Shown here: piece by piece, positions 37,857 through 47,606 of the stretch
How the letters are laid out: every line of letters begins with the position of its first letter
Numbering within the stretch: the stretch's first letter is position 1
DNA from: Pseudomonas fluorescens Q2-87
GTDB lineage: Bacteria; Pseudomonadota; Gammaproteobacteria; Pseudomonadales; Pseudomonadaceae
Length of the DNA: 64,000 nt
Assembly: GCF_000281895.1 (NCBI RefSeq)
Contig: NZ_CM001558.1
Span: 2,608,556 to 2,672,555, forward strand
Reading direction: 5' to 3'
The notes under the pieces: model-generated
What the model saw: only the letters and a program-made list of their open reading frames with translations
What the model was told of the DNA's origin: nothing
The model's database searches: none
Translations under genes and position numbers: made by a program

Positions 37857-38000
37857 GTTTTGTGGTTGGCTCGGGCTGGGTTGATAAGGCCACAAAAGCA
37901 CCCACTCCCAGACCCTGTGGCGAGGGAATAAATCCTCACCACAAAAGCCGCCTACATTCTCAGCTGTGATTCACCTGGGTTTCCCTTGGCACCGCATACC

Positions 38001-38087
38001 CCTGTGGGAGCGAGCTTGCTCGCGAAGACGGCGGATCAGCTTGCATCCATCTTGGATGGGCTGCCGTCATCGCGAGCAAACTCGCAT
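38001..38087. repeat. REP inverted pair before the epimerase 3' end
   Basis: CCTGTGGGAGCGAGCTTGCT and the inverted CGCGAGCAAACTCGCATCG about 50 bp apart, between convergent operons. It differs from the GGCGAGGGAGC type and belongs to the same class as the pairs at 4645 and 43893. Confidence 0.8.
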
Positions 38088-38091
38088 CGTT

Positions 38092-41000
38092 TCAGGCGGT
38101 AAAGTCGCTGGCGTGCAGCTCCTTGACGCCGACCAGTTCGAACTCGAACTCGGGGGTGGCGTCGGCGTTGGTACTGCCGGAGAGGATGCCGTCGGCGAAA
38201 CGCAGTTGGCCGGTGGCGTTGGTGGGGTCGAAGGCGGCGCTGCCGATGAACGTGAAGGCATCCAGCGTCGCGGTCTGTGGGTTGGCGTCCAGGCCGGTGA
38301 GATCCAGATGATCACCCTCGGTGCTCTTGAAACCGTTGATCACATCGCGCAAGGCACCCACGCCCATCTCCGACAACGCCCCGAACACGTAGGTGTCCGC
38401 GCCGGTGCCGCCGGTGAGGTTATCGGTGCCGGCGCCACCGATCAGCCGGTCATCGCCCGAACCGCCCACCAGCGTATCGTTGCCCGCGCCGCCGTTGAGG
38501 ATATTCCCCGCGCTGTTGCCCGACAGTGTGTCGGCATAGGCGCTGCCGGTCAGGTTCTCGATGAATTTCAAGGTGTCGAGCCCGGAGCCCACGGTGTTTT
38601 GCTGCGCTGACGTGGAAAGGTTGACGGTAACGCCCGAGAGGGCGCGTTCAAACGACGCCGTGTCGTTGCCGTCGCGCCCGTCCAGCACGTTGTTGCCGGC
38701 GCCGGCGAACAGCGTGTTGTCCAGGGCGTTGCCGGTGCCATTGGCGGCGCCGGCGCTATCGATATACAGATTCTCAACGTTGCTGCCCAAGGTATAGGCC
38801 GCCAGACTGCTGTGCACACTATCGATTCCGCCTGGCGTGGCGTTGCTGTTGGTCTCGATCACGTTGTCGTCGACGTTGTCGACATAGTAGGTGTCGTTGC
38901 CATCGCCGCCGCTCATGCTGTCGGCCCCGGCGGCACCGTCGATCACGTTATGGGCGGCGTTGCCGGTGATGAAGTTGCGCCGTTCATTACCGGTGCCGTC
39001 GATGTCCGACACGCCGGTAAGCACCAGGTTCTCGAGGTTGGCCCCCAGCGTCCAACTGACCGAGGCCTGCACCGTATCAATCTGCGAGGCCGAGGTGTTG
39101 GTTTCCACCACGCTGTCGAAGGCATTATCGACCACATAGATATCGTTGCCATCGCCACCCGTGAGGGTATCGGCGCCCAAGTCGCCATCCAGCGTGTCAT
39201 TGCCGGCGCTGCCCACCAGGGTATCGTCCTGATCGGTGCCGGAAATGTGCCCACCTTGGTTCTGGGCGTTATCGAAAATGTCCTGCACGCTGTTGTTATC
39301 GTTGGGATTGCCCTGGAAGCCCAAGTCTCCGGCAATGTAATCGGCCAGGCGCTGGCCGACGATTTCCGCCGACTCCTCGTGTAGATGCCAGACGTCATCG
39401 GGGTACACCAGTGGATCGACTTCATAGCGCAAGGGCAGGTCGGTGTAGTCCACCGCCAGCTTGACGTCGGCGCGCTCGGCGGCGATGGCTTCCTGGACGG
39501 CGCGGACGTAACCGACGCCGTCGACGATGGACGCGATTTTGTCTTCCGAATAACCCCGGGCACGGGCCGCATCCTGCTCGTAGTGACCAGTCTCCATCAG
39601 GTACACGCTGAAGTTGCCGAACTGAGCGTGCAGGTAATCGAACACTTTCAAGGTCGCGGCTTTATAGGCTGCAGCCGCTGCGGCCTTGTCGGTCGAGCGG
39701 GCGATTTCCTGGGCGGCTTCTTCGCCCTGGCCCCAGATGATGCCCATGGTCACGTTGTCGATCGATTGCAGTTCGGTGAGCTGATCGCGCAGCAACGTCA
39801 CGGCCCGCAACAGCGCAGGCCCGGGTTGGTTGGTGTCGGTCAGCCACCAGCACAGCTTGAGCTCCTCGGCGCCCAGGGTCGACAGGCCATTGACCGTGCT
39901 GCCGCCCACGGCGATATCGATGCCGTTGCCATCGGCATCGGTGAACTGGCTGCGCACGTCATAGGTGGTGTAGCGGTCCAGGTCCTTGACCAGCATCGAG
40001 GTGCCGGATTGATCGTCGTCCTCGGTCATGCGCAGCAGGCGCGCGTTGGATTGGCCGAGGGTCGGCAGGTAGAGGATGTCTTGTTGGGCGCGTTCGCCGA
40101 AGACAAAGTCGCTGGCAGTCAGCGTATTGAGGTAGTTGCCGTTGAGGGCGATCTCAAAGCGATTGCCATCGGCGTCGGCTTCGGCGGACTTGATGTAGGT
40201 CTTGTCGCCAGCCGCGTTCAACGTCATGTACAGCGTGCCGTTGCTGCCATCGCCAAGACCGATGAAGCCCAGGCTCGAAACGTCGATCTTGTCGACCCCG
40301 ACGGTGAAGTCATAGAGCGTGTCGGTGGCCGTGACGCCGCCGGTGTCGTAGTCGCGGTAGCTATCGAGCATGTTGGTGTAGCGGAACGTGTCGGCGCCGT
40401 CGCCGCCGTATAGCGAGTCGCGGCCTGCACCACCGTCGACTATGTCCGCACCGGCGCCGGCCTTGATGGTGTCATTGCCTGCGAGGCCGAGAATCAGGTC
40501 GGAACCCGCCGTGCCATTGAGGGTTTCGCCATTGCTGGTTCCGGTGATGGTGTTGGCGGGTGCGTCGGCCACCGCCAAGGCGAAGCTGTCGCTGACCGAC
40601 GCACCGGACGGGTCGGTGGCCTTGACCAGCACGTTGTAGTTACCCGAAGCGGTGCTGGTGGGCGTACCGGTGAAGGTCAGGTTGGTAGCATTGAAATGCA
40701 GCCAGGCGGGCAGGGCGCTGCCATCGGCCAGGGTCGCGGTGTAGCTCAGTACATCCTGGTTGGCGTCGGTGAAGCTGTCATGGGTCACGGTGTAGCTGAA
40801 CGGCGTGCTTTCGGTAGCATTCTGGTCGAGGAGCGGGATCGTCACCACCGGTGCCACGTTGCTGGGTGTGTTCTGGTCGGCGAAGACAAAATGATTGGCC
40901 GTCAGGCTGTTCACCAGATTGCCTGCCAGAGACACCTCGAAGCGGTTGCCATTGGCGTCGACGGTGAGGTCCTTGAGGTAGGTGCGATTGCTCGTGGCGC

Positions 41001-43704
41001 TGTAGGTCACTTGCAGCGTGCCGTTCAAACCGTTGCCCAGGCCGGTGTAGCCAAGGGCCGAGACATCGATTTTGTCCGCCGCCACATCGAAATCGAGAAT
41101 CTGGTCACTGACGCTGGTGGAGCCGGTGCGGTAGCTGTCGAGTTTCGAGGTGTAGCGGAACACATCGGCCCCGGCCCCACCGGTGAGTTTGTCCACGCCG
41201 GTGCCGCCCACCAGGATGTCATTGCCCGCGCCGCCGTTGAGGGTGTCGTTGCCGGCACCGCCGAACAGCTGCTCGTTGGCCGCCGTGCCGGTCAAGGTGT
41301 CGTTGTTCGGCGTGCCATTGATGATGACGGATGTGGGGACGTCTTGTACGGCGAGGGTGAAGGCGTCGCTGACGGTGGCGTTGCTTCCATCGGTCGCCGT
41401 GACTTGGATGGAATAAGTGCCCGACGCCGTGTCGGGTGGCGTGCCGCTGAAGGTGCGGGTCGCGGCATTGAACGTCAGCCAGCTGGGCAGGGCGCTGCCG
41501 TCGGCCAACTTGGCGGTGTAGCTGAGGCTGTCGTTATCCGGATCGGTGAAGCTGGTGGCGGGCACCACGTAGCTGAACGGGGTGTTTTCGGTCGCGTTCT
41601 GATCCAGTAGCGGCGTCGCCAAAACGGGCGCCTGGTTGGTTGGCGAGGACGTGGCGAAGACGAAGTTGGCGCTGGTCAGCGTATTGAGGTAGTTGCCGTC
41701 CAATGCCACTTCGAAGCGGTTGCCATTGGCGTCGGCGTCCAGGGACTTGATGTAAGTCTTGGTGCCGGCGCTGTTGAGTACCAGGTACACGGTGTTGTTC
41801 TTGCCGTCTCCCAGCCCGGTGAAACCCAGGGCGGACAGATCGATCTTGTCGGCGCTGACGTTGAAGTCGGTGATCAGGTCGCCCAGGTTGGCGCCGCCGG
41901 TGTTGTAGTTGCGGTAGCTGTCCAGGCGATTGGAGAACACGAACGTGTCCGCACCGGCGCCACCGGTGAGGGTGTCCATCCCGGCGCCGCCGTCGAGCTT
42001 GTCGTCGCCCGCGCCGCCACTGAGACTGTCATTGCCCGCCAGGCCGAGCAATGTGTCGGCGGCGTCACTGCCCAGTAGCGAGTCGCTGCCAGGGGTGCCG
42101 GTGATGACCCGGTTGAAAATGAAGTTGCTGGCAGTCAGGGTACTGGCCAGGTTGCCCGAGAGAATCAGCTCGAAGCGATTGCCACTGGCGTCGGCATCGT
42201 AGTCCTTGATGTAGGTGCGGTTGTTGCTGGCGCTGTAGCTGATCTGCAGGGTGCCGCCCCGGCCGTTGCCCAACCCGGTGAAGCCCAGGCCCGCGAGGTC
42301 GATCTTGTCCTGGGTGACATCGAAATCGGTGATGGTGTCGTCGAAGCTTGCGCTGGCGTTGCGGTAGCTGTCCGACTGGGCGACGAAACGGAACGTGTCC
42401 GCACCCGTGCCGCCGGTGAGCTTGTCGACGCCGGCCCCGCCCACCAGGATGTCGCTGCCGGCCGCGCCATTGATGGTGTCGTTGCCCGCGCCGCCGTAGA
42501 AGATCTCACTGGCGGCGCTGCCCAGCAGGGTGTCGTTGCCGGCCGTACCTTGTACGGTGGTCATCGGCACCGTGGCGCTGACGTAGCTGCCATCGCCGTA
42601 GACCAGGGTCGCGCCCTTACTGGTGTGGCTGATGGTATTGGCGATGATGGCGTTGCGATCGGTGCCGTCCTCATTGCGCTCGGCCACACCGTAGGTCGAC
42701 AGGTTGCTGCCGCTGATGATGTTGCCCTGGATGATGTTATCGCTGCCGTTGAAATACTTGCCGGACACGCCCAGGGTGTCATCGTAGGACTGGATGATGA
42801 TCTCCGGTACCGGGCTGCCCAGGGAGTTGTTGTTGAGGGTGTTATCGATGATCTCGACGTGGTTGCTGCCGTAGATACGAACACCGGCGCTGGCGTTGTC
42901 ATGGATATCGACGCCGCTGACGGTCACGTCGCTGGAGAGCTTGACCAGTACACCCTCGGCACCGTTGCCATAGACCTCGCCACCGGTGATGGTGATGTTG
43001 CTCGGAGAGGGGATGTTCTCGCTGCCGCGCTGCACGACGATGCCATTGCCGCCGTTGTTGTAGGCCACATTATTGGTGAGCGTGAAGTCATGGGTGCTGG
43101 TCACGACGTTGAAGCCGTGGCGGTCGTTGTCGTAGGCGACATTGTTTTCAAAGGTGCTGTCGCTGAGGAAGTCGGCGACGAAGCCGTCCAGGCCGTTGCC
43201 GTGGGACACGCTGTTCTTGATGACCATGTTGACGGTCTGCTCGTGGGGGTCGAAACCGTACCCGGAGCAATCCTTGATCTCGACGCTGTCGAGGGTGACG
43301 TTGGAGTCGTAGCCTTCTTCACCAGGGATATAGCCGTTGAACCAGCCGTCGATCTTGCCCGTGGTGTGGTCGCGGTTGCCGTCGATGGTGAGGTTGCTGA
43401 CCCCGAAATCGTGGGTCTCCTCGCCATAGGCCGAGCGGATGACACCGGTGATCTTGGTGTCGGAGCCGTCAGCCACCTTCACGGTGGTTTCACCCATGCC
43501 GTCGCCATACAGGTAGACATTGCTCTTGAGCATCAGGCAACCGTCGGAGGGTTCCTCGCCTCCCGAAACGATGTACGTCCCAGTCGGCATATAGACCTGC
43601 CCACCCCCCGCGGCTGCCGCCGCATCGATCGCACTTTGTATCGCCGCCGTGTCGTCAGTAACGCCATCTCCTTTGGCGCCAAAATCTTGAACATTAAAAA
43701 TCAT
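38092..43704 (-). CDS. psmE: Secreted bifunctional mannuronan C5-epimerase / O-acetylhydrolase (PsmE-like RTX protein)
   Basis: An 1870-residue extracellular enzyme. Residues 1-380 are an AlgE-type beta-helix A-module with the catalytic residues Lys117, Tyr149, Asp152 and His154 (YGFDPHEQT), so it should convert mannuronate to guluronate in polymeric alginate. RTX R-modules begin near 388, 535, 795 and 1051 ([15 protein letters not shown] nonapeptides), with Ig/cadherin-like domains near 688-775 and 951-1040. About 1205-1465 is an SGNH esterase with GQSNA, WGQGE and DDVWHLH blocks, expected to remove O-acetyl groups that block epimerisation. More RTX repeats (1487-1800) and an ASDFTA C-terminus fit type I secretion. 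The order matches Pseudomonas syringae PsmE. GGAG precedes the ATG. The convergent secretion operon is the likely exporter. Confidence 0.92.
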   Translation of the reverse strand: MIFNVQDFGAKGDGVTDDTAAIQSAIDAAAAAGGGQVYMPTGTYIVSGGEEPSDGCLMLKSNVYLYGDGMGETTVKVADGSDTKITGVIRSAYGEETHDFGVSNLTIDGNRDHTTGKIDGWFNGYIPGEEGYDSNVTLDSVEIKDCSGYGFDPHEQTVNMVIKNSVSHGNGLDGFVADFLSDSTFENNVAYDNDRHGFNVVTSTHDFTLTNNVAYNNGGNGIVVQRGSENIPSPSNITITGGEVYGNGAEGVLVKLSSDVTVSGVDIHDNASAGVRIYGSNHVEIIDNTLNNNSLGSPVPEIIIQSYDDTLGVSGKYFNGSDNIIQGNIISGSNLSTYGVAERNEDGTDRNAIIANTISHTSKGATLVYGDGSYVSATVPMTTVQGTAGNDTLLGSAASEIFYGGAGNDTINGAAGSDILVGGAGVDKLTGGTGADTFRFVAQSDSYRNASASFDDTITDFDVTQDKIDLAGLGFTGLGNGRGGTLQISYSASNNRTYIKDYDADASGNRFELILSGNLASTLTASNFIFNRVITGTPGSDSLLGSDAADTLLGLAGNDSLSGGAGDDKLDGGAGMDTLTGGAGADTFVFSNRLDSYRNYNTGGANLGDLITDFNVSADKIDLSALGFTGLGDGKNNTVYLVLNSAGTKTYIKSLDADANGNRFEVALDGNYLNTLTSANFVFATSSPTNQAPVLATPLLDQNATENTPFSYVVPATSFTDPDNDSLSYTAKLADGSALPSWLTFNAATRTFSGTPPDTASGTYSIQVTATDGSNATVSDAFTLAVQDVPTSVIINGTPNNDTLTGTAANEQLFGGAGNDTLNGGAGNDILVGGTGVDKLTGGAGADVFRYTSKLDSYRTGSTSVSDQILDFDVAADKIDVSALGYTGLGNGLNGTLQVTYSATSNRTYLKDLTVDANGNRFEVSLAGNLVNSLTANHFVFADQNTPSNVAPVVTIPLLDQNATESTPFSYTVTHDSFTDANQDVLSYTATLADGSALPAWLHFNATNLTFTGTPTSTASGNYNVLVKATDPSGASVSDSFALAVADAPANTITGTSNGETLNGTAGSDLILGLAGNDTIKAGAGADIVDGGAGRDSLYGGDGADTFRYTNMLDSYRDYDTGGVTATDTLYDFTVGVDKIDVSSLGFIGLGDGSNGTLYMTLNAAGDKTYIKSAEADADGNRFEIALNGNYLNTLTASDFVFGERAQQDILYLPTLGQSNARLLRMTEDDDQSGTSMLVKDLDRYTTYDVRSQFTDADGNGIDIAVGGSTVNGLSTLGAEELKLCWWLTDTNQPGPALLRAVTLLRDQLTELQSIDNVTMGIIWGQGEEAAQEIARSTDKAAAAAAYKAATLKVFDYLHAQFGNFSVYLMETGHYEQDAARARGYSEDKIASIVDGVGYVRAVQEAIAAERADVKLAVDYTDLPLRYEVDPLVYPDDVWHLHEESAEIVGQRLADYIAGDLGFQGNPNDNNSVQDIFDNAQNQGGHISGTDQDDTLVGSAGNDTLDGDLGADTLTGGDGNDIYVVDNAFDSVVETNTSASQIDTVQASVSWTLGANLENLVLTGVSDIDGTGNERRNFITGNAAHNVIDGAAGADSMSGGDGNDTYYVDNVDDNVIETNSNATPGGIDSVHSSLAAYTLGSNVENLYIDSAGAANGTGNALDNTLFAGAGNNVLDGRDGNDTASFERALSGVTVNLSTSAQQNTVGSGLDTLKFIENLTGSAYADTLSGNSAGNILNGGAGNDTLVGGSGDDRLIGGAGTDNLTGGTGADTYVFGALSEMGVGALRDVINGFKSTEGDHLDLTGLDANPQTATLDAFTFIGSAAFDPTNATGQLRFADGILSGSTNADATPEFEFELVGVKELHASDFTA

Positions 43705-43892
43705 GAGCTTATCTCCGTATCAGGCTTAAAACCTCGGTAGATGCCAATATTCCATCGGCGGCCACCGTGTTATGACCCAGCGGAGCGAAAAAGTTGTGAC
43801 CGCGTATCGGCAAAGTGTCAAAAAAACGGACTTAACTGATCAGCGGTTGTGAGGTGTTTCAAAAAAGTAACGTTCTATTGACGGTTGGCGAG

Positions 43893-43988
43893 CCCTGTGG
43901 GAGCGAGCTTGCTCGCGAAGACGTCGGCACATTCAACGCGGATGTAACAGACCTGCGGACATCGCGGGCAAGCTCGCTCCCACAGGGG
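43893..43988. repeat. REP inverted pair
   Basis: CCCTGTGGGAGCGAGCTTGC at the left and GCAAGCTCGCTCCCACAGGG at the right form a perfect inverted repeat of about 20 bp around a 56-bp spacer. It ends 14 bp before the ANR/DNR box. Confidence 0.88.
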
Positions 43989-44001
43989 GCCTGCGTTTTC
44001 C

Positions 44002-44015
44002 TTGATTGGCATCAA
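44002..44015. promoter_or_regulatory. Perfect ANR/DNR box
   Basis: TTGATTGGCATCAA matches TTGAT-N4-ATCAA exactly, 72 bp upstream of the small membrane protein. It predicts activation under low oxygen (ANR) or nitric oxide (DNR). Confidence 0.75.
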
Positions 44016-44087
44016 CCCCAGGTCGGGCCGCAGGCGCTAACCTCGGAACAACCGCCGTCCCGCAGAAGAGGGCGGCCGAGGAGCGCC

Positions 44088-44531
44088 ATGATTTATCCGC
44101 TGTTTCTGACGTTGCACCTGTTCGCCGCGCTGGCCTTCATCGGCACGGTTTTCTTCGAGGTGCTGTTTCTCGAAAGCATCCGCAAACAACTGCCCGCCAA
44201 GGTCATGGTGCTGCTGGAACAGGGCATCAGCCGGCGTGCCCGACAACTGATGCCCTGGATATTGCTGGCGTTGTTCGGTGCCGGTGGTGGCATGGTCTGG
44301 CTGCGGTACTGGCCGGCGTTGATGTCGCCGCTGCAATCATCCTTCGGCCTGTTGTTGAGTCTCAAGATCGTGCTGGCGGTCAGTGTGCTGGGGCATTTTC
44401 TCTGGGCCATGTGGCTGTTCAAAAGCGCGCGCATGAATGCTCGCTACGTCCACATCATCCATACCAGCGTCTTCCTGCACATGGTGGCGATCGTGCTGCT
44501 GGCCAAGGGCATGTTTTATATCACCTGGTAG
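44088..44531 (+). CDS. Small His-rich four-helix membrane protein (CopD-like)
   Basis: A 147-residue inner-membrane protein with about four hydrophobic helices starting MIYPLFLTLHLFAALAFIG. Histidines occur in or near helices at LTLHLF, LGHFLWAMW, YVHIIHTS and FLHMVA, suggesting metal or haem coordination, as in CopD-like proteins. The function is unknown. The start at 44088 has GAGG seven bases upstream (GGCCGAGGAGCGCC). The perfect ANR/DNR box and the position before the HemN-like gene tie it to anaerobic or denitrifying metabolism. Confidence 0.75.
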   Translation: MIYPLFLTLHLFAALAFIGTVFFEVLFLESIRKQLPAKVMVLLEQGISRRARQLMPWILLALFGAGGGMVWLRYWPALMSPLQSSFGLLLSLKIVLAVSVLGHFLWAMWLFKSARMNARYVHIIHTSVFLHMVAIVLLAKGMFYITW

Positions 44532-44556
44532 CCCCGGCGGCGTGGCGTCGAGGCGC

Positions 44557-44570
44557 TTGATACAAGTCAA
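44557..44570. promoter_or_regulatory. ANR/DNR box, one mismatch
   Basis: TTGATACAAGTCAA versus TTGAT-N4-ATCAA; only one base departs. It lies 56 bp before the HemN-like gene and 25 bp after the membrane protein stop. Confidence 0.65.
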
Positions 44571-44626
44571 GGTGACCTGGCGGGTTACAGCGGACACTGT
44601 CGCTGCGCAGCCACTCGGAGATTGTC

Positions 44627-46000
44627 ATGTTCGACCTGTTCCAAACCCTCGGCGAGCGACCTTCGGGTCGCGTCCCGGTGCTGGGTGATTTCGATTGTCC
44701 GGTCGGTACACGGAAATTCCACAGCGGCATCGGTTCGCTCGATTTGCTTCGAGGGTTGCGCAGCAGCCGTCAGAAGCAACGGCCGCTTTCCCTGGCCGTG
44801 CACCTGCCGTCGCAATTGCGGCTGGCATCGTGTTCGCCCCTTGCCAGCGATTGTCGGTGCGGCGAGATCGAGGGTTACCTGCAACGCCTGACCTATGAAA
44901 TGGGCCTGGTCGGTTGTCACCTGGGCGCAGGCCGGTATGTCGAGCAGTTTTGCCTGACCGGTGGCACGCCGGTGATTGCCCATTTGCAGAAGCTGATGGG
45001 GAACCTGCGCAAGCGCTTCGATTTCTGCAAATACGACGGCGGCGACTACAGCATCGAGGTGGATCTGCATCATACCGACTGGTCGACCATGGGTTTGATT
45101 CGCGACCAGGGCTTTACCCACGTCAGCATCGGCGTTCCGGATATCGGTGCCGACAGCGACCTGCCGGTGGATTGTTATCAAAATCCGGCCCCGATCCATT
45201 CCCTGATCGATGCGGCGCGCACGTTCGGTTTCCGCTCGATCAACATTGACCTGGGTTACGGCCACGCCTGGCAGACGCCGAACAGCTTCGCCCTGAAACT
45301 GGCAACGCTGATCGAGCTGGAGCCGGACCGGCTGCACATTTTTGACTATGCCCATGCGCCGTACCGTTATCGCTCGAAAAATGCCGGGGCGGCCGGCGCG
45401 TTTTGCAGCCCGGCGGACAAAGACGCCATGCGCAGGATCTGCTGCGAACAGCTGATCGGGGCCGGTTATCACTACATCGGCCTGGGCCAGTTCGTCAGGG
45501 CTGACGATGACCTGGCAGTGGCCCAGGAACACGGACGCCTGCATCGCAACTGCCAGGGTTTTACCCGCCATGGTTGCTGTGACCATGTGGGGTTCGGGTT
45601 GTCGGCGGTCACTCAAATCGAACACCTGTACGTGCAGAACACCGACGACCTGCTTGAGTATTGCCAGCAGCTGGACGCTGGGCAGTTGCCGGTCTGGCGC
45701 GGTTGGCGCTGTGAGGCGCAGGACCAGGTCAAGGCCTGCGTGGTCGAGCAGCTTGCCTGTGACCTGGAACTGGATATCGCGGCCATCGAGGCGCGTTTCG
45801 GCTTGGTGTTCCGGGACTATTTCGCACCTCTCTGGCCGGTGCTGGAGGCCTTGCACGACGAGGGGTTGATCGAGCTCTCGAACCGTTTCATCGGCGTCCT
45901 GCCCGCCGGGCGGTTGAACGTGGATGCGATCTGCAATCTGTTCGACCAAGGCCCGGATGACGCAAGCCCCTATCCTTTTGAAAAGTTGAACCGCTCATGA
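44627..46000 (+). CDS. HemN-like protein lacking the radical-SAM cysteine motif
   Basis: A 457-residue paralogue of the downstream HemN. Collinear landmarks are LSLAVHLP for LSVYIHIP, LTGGTPVIAHLQ for LGGGTPTYLTHE, YSIEVDLHHTD for FSIEVDPRTID, and RLHRNCQGFTRHGCCDHVGFG for TLQRNFQGYSTHADCDLIGLG. The CxxxCxxC cluster motif is absent: PSQLRLASCSPLAS stands where PFCQSLCYYCACHK is expected, and nearby cysteines (69, 76, 78) do not reproduce the spacing. It therefore probably cannot bind the usual 4Fe-4S/SAM centre and may be a haem chaperone, a partner subunit or a new activity. CGGAG precedes the ATG. It overlaps hemN by 4 bp and has its own ANR/DNR box. Confidence 0.8.
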   Translation: MFDLFQTLGERPSGRVPVLGDFDCPVGTRKFHSGIGSLDLLRGLRSSRQKQRPLSLAVHLPSQLRLASCSPLASDCRCGEIEGYLQRLTYEMGLVGCHLGAGRYVEQFCLTGGTPVIAHLQKLMGNLRKRFDFCKYDGGDYSIEVDLHHTDWSTMGLIRDQGFTHVSIGVPDIGADSDLPVDCYQNPAPIHSLIDAARTFGFRSINIDLGYGHAWQTPNSFALKLATLIELEPDRLHIFDYAHAPYRYRSKNAGAAGAFCSPADKDAMRRICCEQLIGAGYHYIGLGQFVRADDDLAVAQEHGRLHRNCQGFTRHGCCDHVGFGLSAVTQIEHLYVQNTDDLLEYCQQLDAGQLPVWRGWRCEAQDQVKACVVEQLACDLELDIAAIEARFGLVFRDYFAPLWPVLEALHDEGLIELSNRFIGVLPAGRLNVDAICNLFDQGPDDASPYPFEKLNRS

Positions 46001-47385
46001 ATGCTGCCTCCGGTTTCAATCGTGCCCTGGTGGAGAAATACGACCGTCCCGGGCCGCGCTACACGTCTTATCCCACGGCTCCGCAGTTCCATCAGGCGTT
46101 TGCCATGGACGAATATCGCCACGCAGCCCAGCGCAGCAACTTGGCACCGGTGCCGAAACCGTTGTCGGTGTACATCCATATCCCGTTCTGCCAGAGCCTG
46201 TGCTACTACTGCGCGTGCCATAAAATCATTACTCGCAAAAGCCATCGCGCCACCGAATACCTGGCGTACCTCAAGCGCGAAATCGCTTTACAAGCGGCGC
46301 TGTTCGACCGCTCGCGCAAACTGACCCAACTGCACCTGGGCGGCGGCACGCCGACTTACCTGACCCATGAACAGTTGGCCGACCTGATGGTCTGTCTGCA
46401 CCAATCGTTCGACATGGACGACAGCGAAGAGCATGAGTTTTCCATCGAGGTCGACCCTCGGACCATCGATGCGCAACAGATCCAAGGTCTACGTCAGCTG
46501 GGGTTCAATCGCTTGAGTTTTGGCGTCCAGGATTTCGATGCCCGGGTGCAGGCGGCCGTCAATCGAGTGCAGAGCGAAGCCCAGGTCGTCGAGTTGGTGG
46601 AAGCGGCGCGCCAGGCGAATTTCAAGTCGGTGAGCGTCGATTTGATCTATGGCCTGCCGTTGCAGACCATCGCCAGTTTTGACGTGACCCTGGACAAGAT
46701 CATCGCCTTGCGGCCCGACCGCATCGCCACCTACAGCTACGCGCACCTGCCGCAGCGGGTGCGGGCGCAACGGATGATCCGGCCCGAAGACATGCCGCCG
46801 CCGGAGCGCAAGCTGGAACTGCTCGAACTGACCATCAACCGCCTGACCGAGGCCGGCTACGTTTACATCGGCATGGACCATTTCGCCTTGCCCGACGACG
46901 AACTGGTGCGCGCGCGCGCCCAAGGCACGCTGCAACGCAATTTCCAAGGGTATTCCACCCATGCCGATTGCGACCTGATTGGCCTGGGCGTGTCCTCGAT
47001 CGGCAAGGTCGGCGACAGTTACAACCAGAACGTCAAGGAAATCTCCCAGTATTACGCGCGTCTGGATCAAGGCTTGCTGCCGGTGCAGCGCGGCTATCGG
47101 CTGAGCGACGACGATCGGCTGCGGCGCGAAGTCATCAGTGAACTGATGTGCCATGGAAGAGTGGAATTTGGCCAGATCGACTCGGCCCATGGCATTCGTT
47201 TTACCGAGTACTTTGCCGATGCACTGAGCCAGCTCCAGGAGCAGGTGCGCGACGGACTGCTTGAAATTCACGATGACGCGTTGGTATTGCTACCCCAAGG
47301 CCAATTGATGATGCGCAGCGTGGCCATGACCTTCGATGCCTACCTGGAGGCGGATCGGACGGTCCAGTATTCGCGCACGGTTTGA
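45997..47385 (+). CDS. hemN: Oxygen-independent coproporphyrinogen III oxidase
   Basis: Radical-SAM enzyme of 462 residues that decarboxylates coproporphyrinogen III to protoporphyrinogen IX without oxygen, providing haem for anaerobic respiration. The cluster ligands are in HIPFCQSLCYYCACHK (Cys65, Cys69, Cys72, and Cys74 after them). The SAM-binding GGGTP follows, as do the N-terminal YDRPGPRYTSYPTAPQF and the C-terminal HemN domain. The length equals that of E. coli HemN. It is translationally coupled to the degenerate paralogue (ATGA overlap), with transcription probably from the ANR/DNR box at 44557. Confidence 0.96.
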   Translation: MNAASGFNRALVEKYDRPGPRYTSYPTAPQFHQAFAMDEYRHAAQRSNLAPVPKPLSVYIHIPFCQSLCYYCACHKIITRKSHRATEYLAYLKREIALQAALFDRSRKLTQLHLGGGTPTYLTHEQLADLMVCLHQSFDMDDSEEHEFSIEVDPRTIDAQQIQGLRQLGFNRLSFGVQDFDARVQAAVNRVQSEAQVVELVEAARQANFKSVSVDLIYGLPLQTIASFDVTLDKIIALRPDRIATYSYAHLPQRVRAQRMIRPEDMPPPERKLELLELTINRLTEAGYVYIGMDHFALPDDELVRARAQGTLQRNFQGYSTHADCDLIGLGVSSIGKVGDSYNQNVKEISQYYARLDQGLLPVQRGYRLSDDDRLRREVISELMCHGRVEFGQIDSAHGIRFTEYFADALSQLQEQVRDGLLEIHDDALVLLPQGQLMMRSVAMTFDAYLEADRTVQYSRTV

Positions 47386-47407
47386 TTTCAACGAATGAAT
47401 CGCCATA

Positions 47408-47604
47408 CCCGTGGCGAGGGAGCTTGCTCCCGCTGGGCTGCGCAGCAGCCCCTCAGTTCAGTCGCTGCGGTGCGTCAGGTTGATCGAGTGCGGGTTTTGG
47501 GGGGCGCTTCGCACCCCAGCGGGAGCAAGCTCCCTCGCCACGGGTTGTGTGGGCGGTTAGTTTTTTTCGCCGCTTGCTCCCGCTGGGGTGCGAAGCGCCC
47601 CCGA
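47408..47604. repeat. REP cluster (three copies) after hemN
   Basis: GTGGCGAGGGAGCTTGCTCC at 47411 and its inverse ending near 47543, plus a third partial copy (CTTGCTCCCGCTGGGGTGCG) at 47573-47604 just before the uvrA-like stop. It lies between convergent genes and preceded by a T-run at 47560-47567. Confidence 0.88.
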
Positions 47605-47606
47605 CC

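Larger units (their letters stand above)
43705..44087. other. Divergent intergenic region with REP pair and ANR/DNR box
   Basis: 383 bp between the epimerase start and the small membrane protein. It contains a REP pair and, 14 bp after it, an ANR/DNR box, both listed separately. No other gene is supported here; the open frame running through the REP pair into the membrane protein is not credible upstream of 44088. Confidence 0.6.

Noticed and set aside
38400..42550. Regularly spaced short GC-rich repeats resembling an array
   Set aside because: They encode RTX nonapeptides (GGxGxDxLx) in frame, with variable spacing; they are not CRISPR repeats.
42550..43740. 396-codon plus-strand open frame opposite the epimerase N-terminus, and similar ones at 38812-39384, 39385-40413 and 40696-41610
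   Set aside because: They mirror the GC-rich RTX and beta-helix coding sequence. They have no family resemblance or consistent ribosome sites, and the minus-strand protein has full catalytic motifs.
43854..44087. N-terminal extension of the small membrane protein through the REP pair
   Set aside because: The extension is coded by repeat DNA and the ANR/DNR box; the ATG at 44088 has a good ribosome site and starts the first membrane helix.
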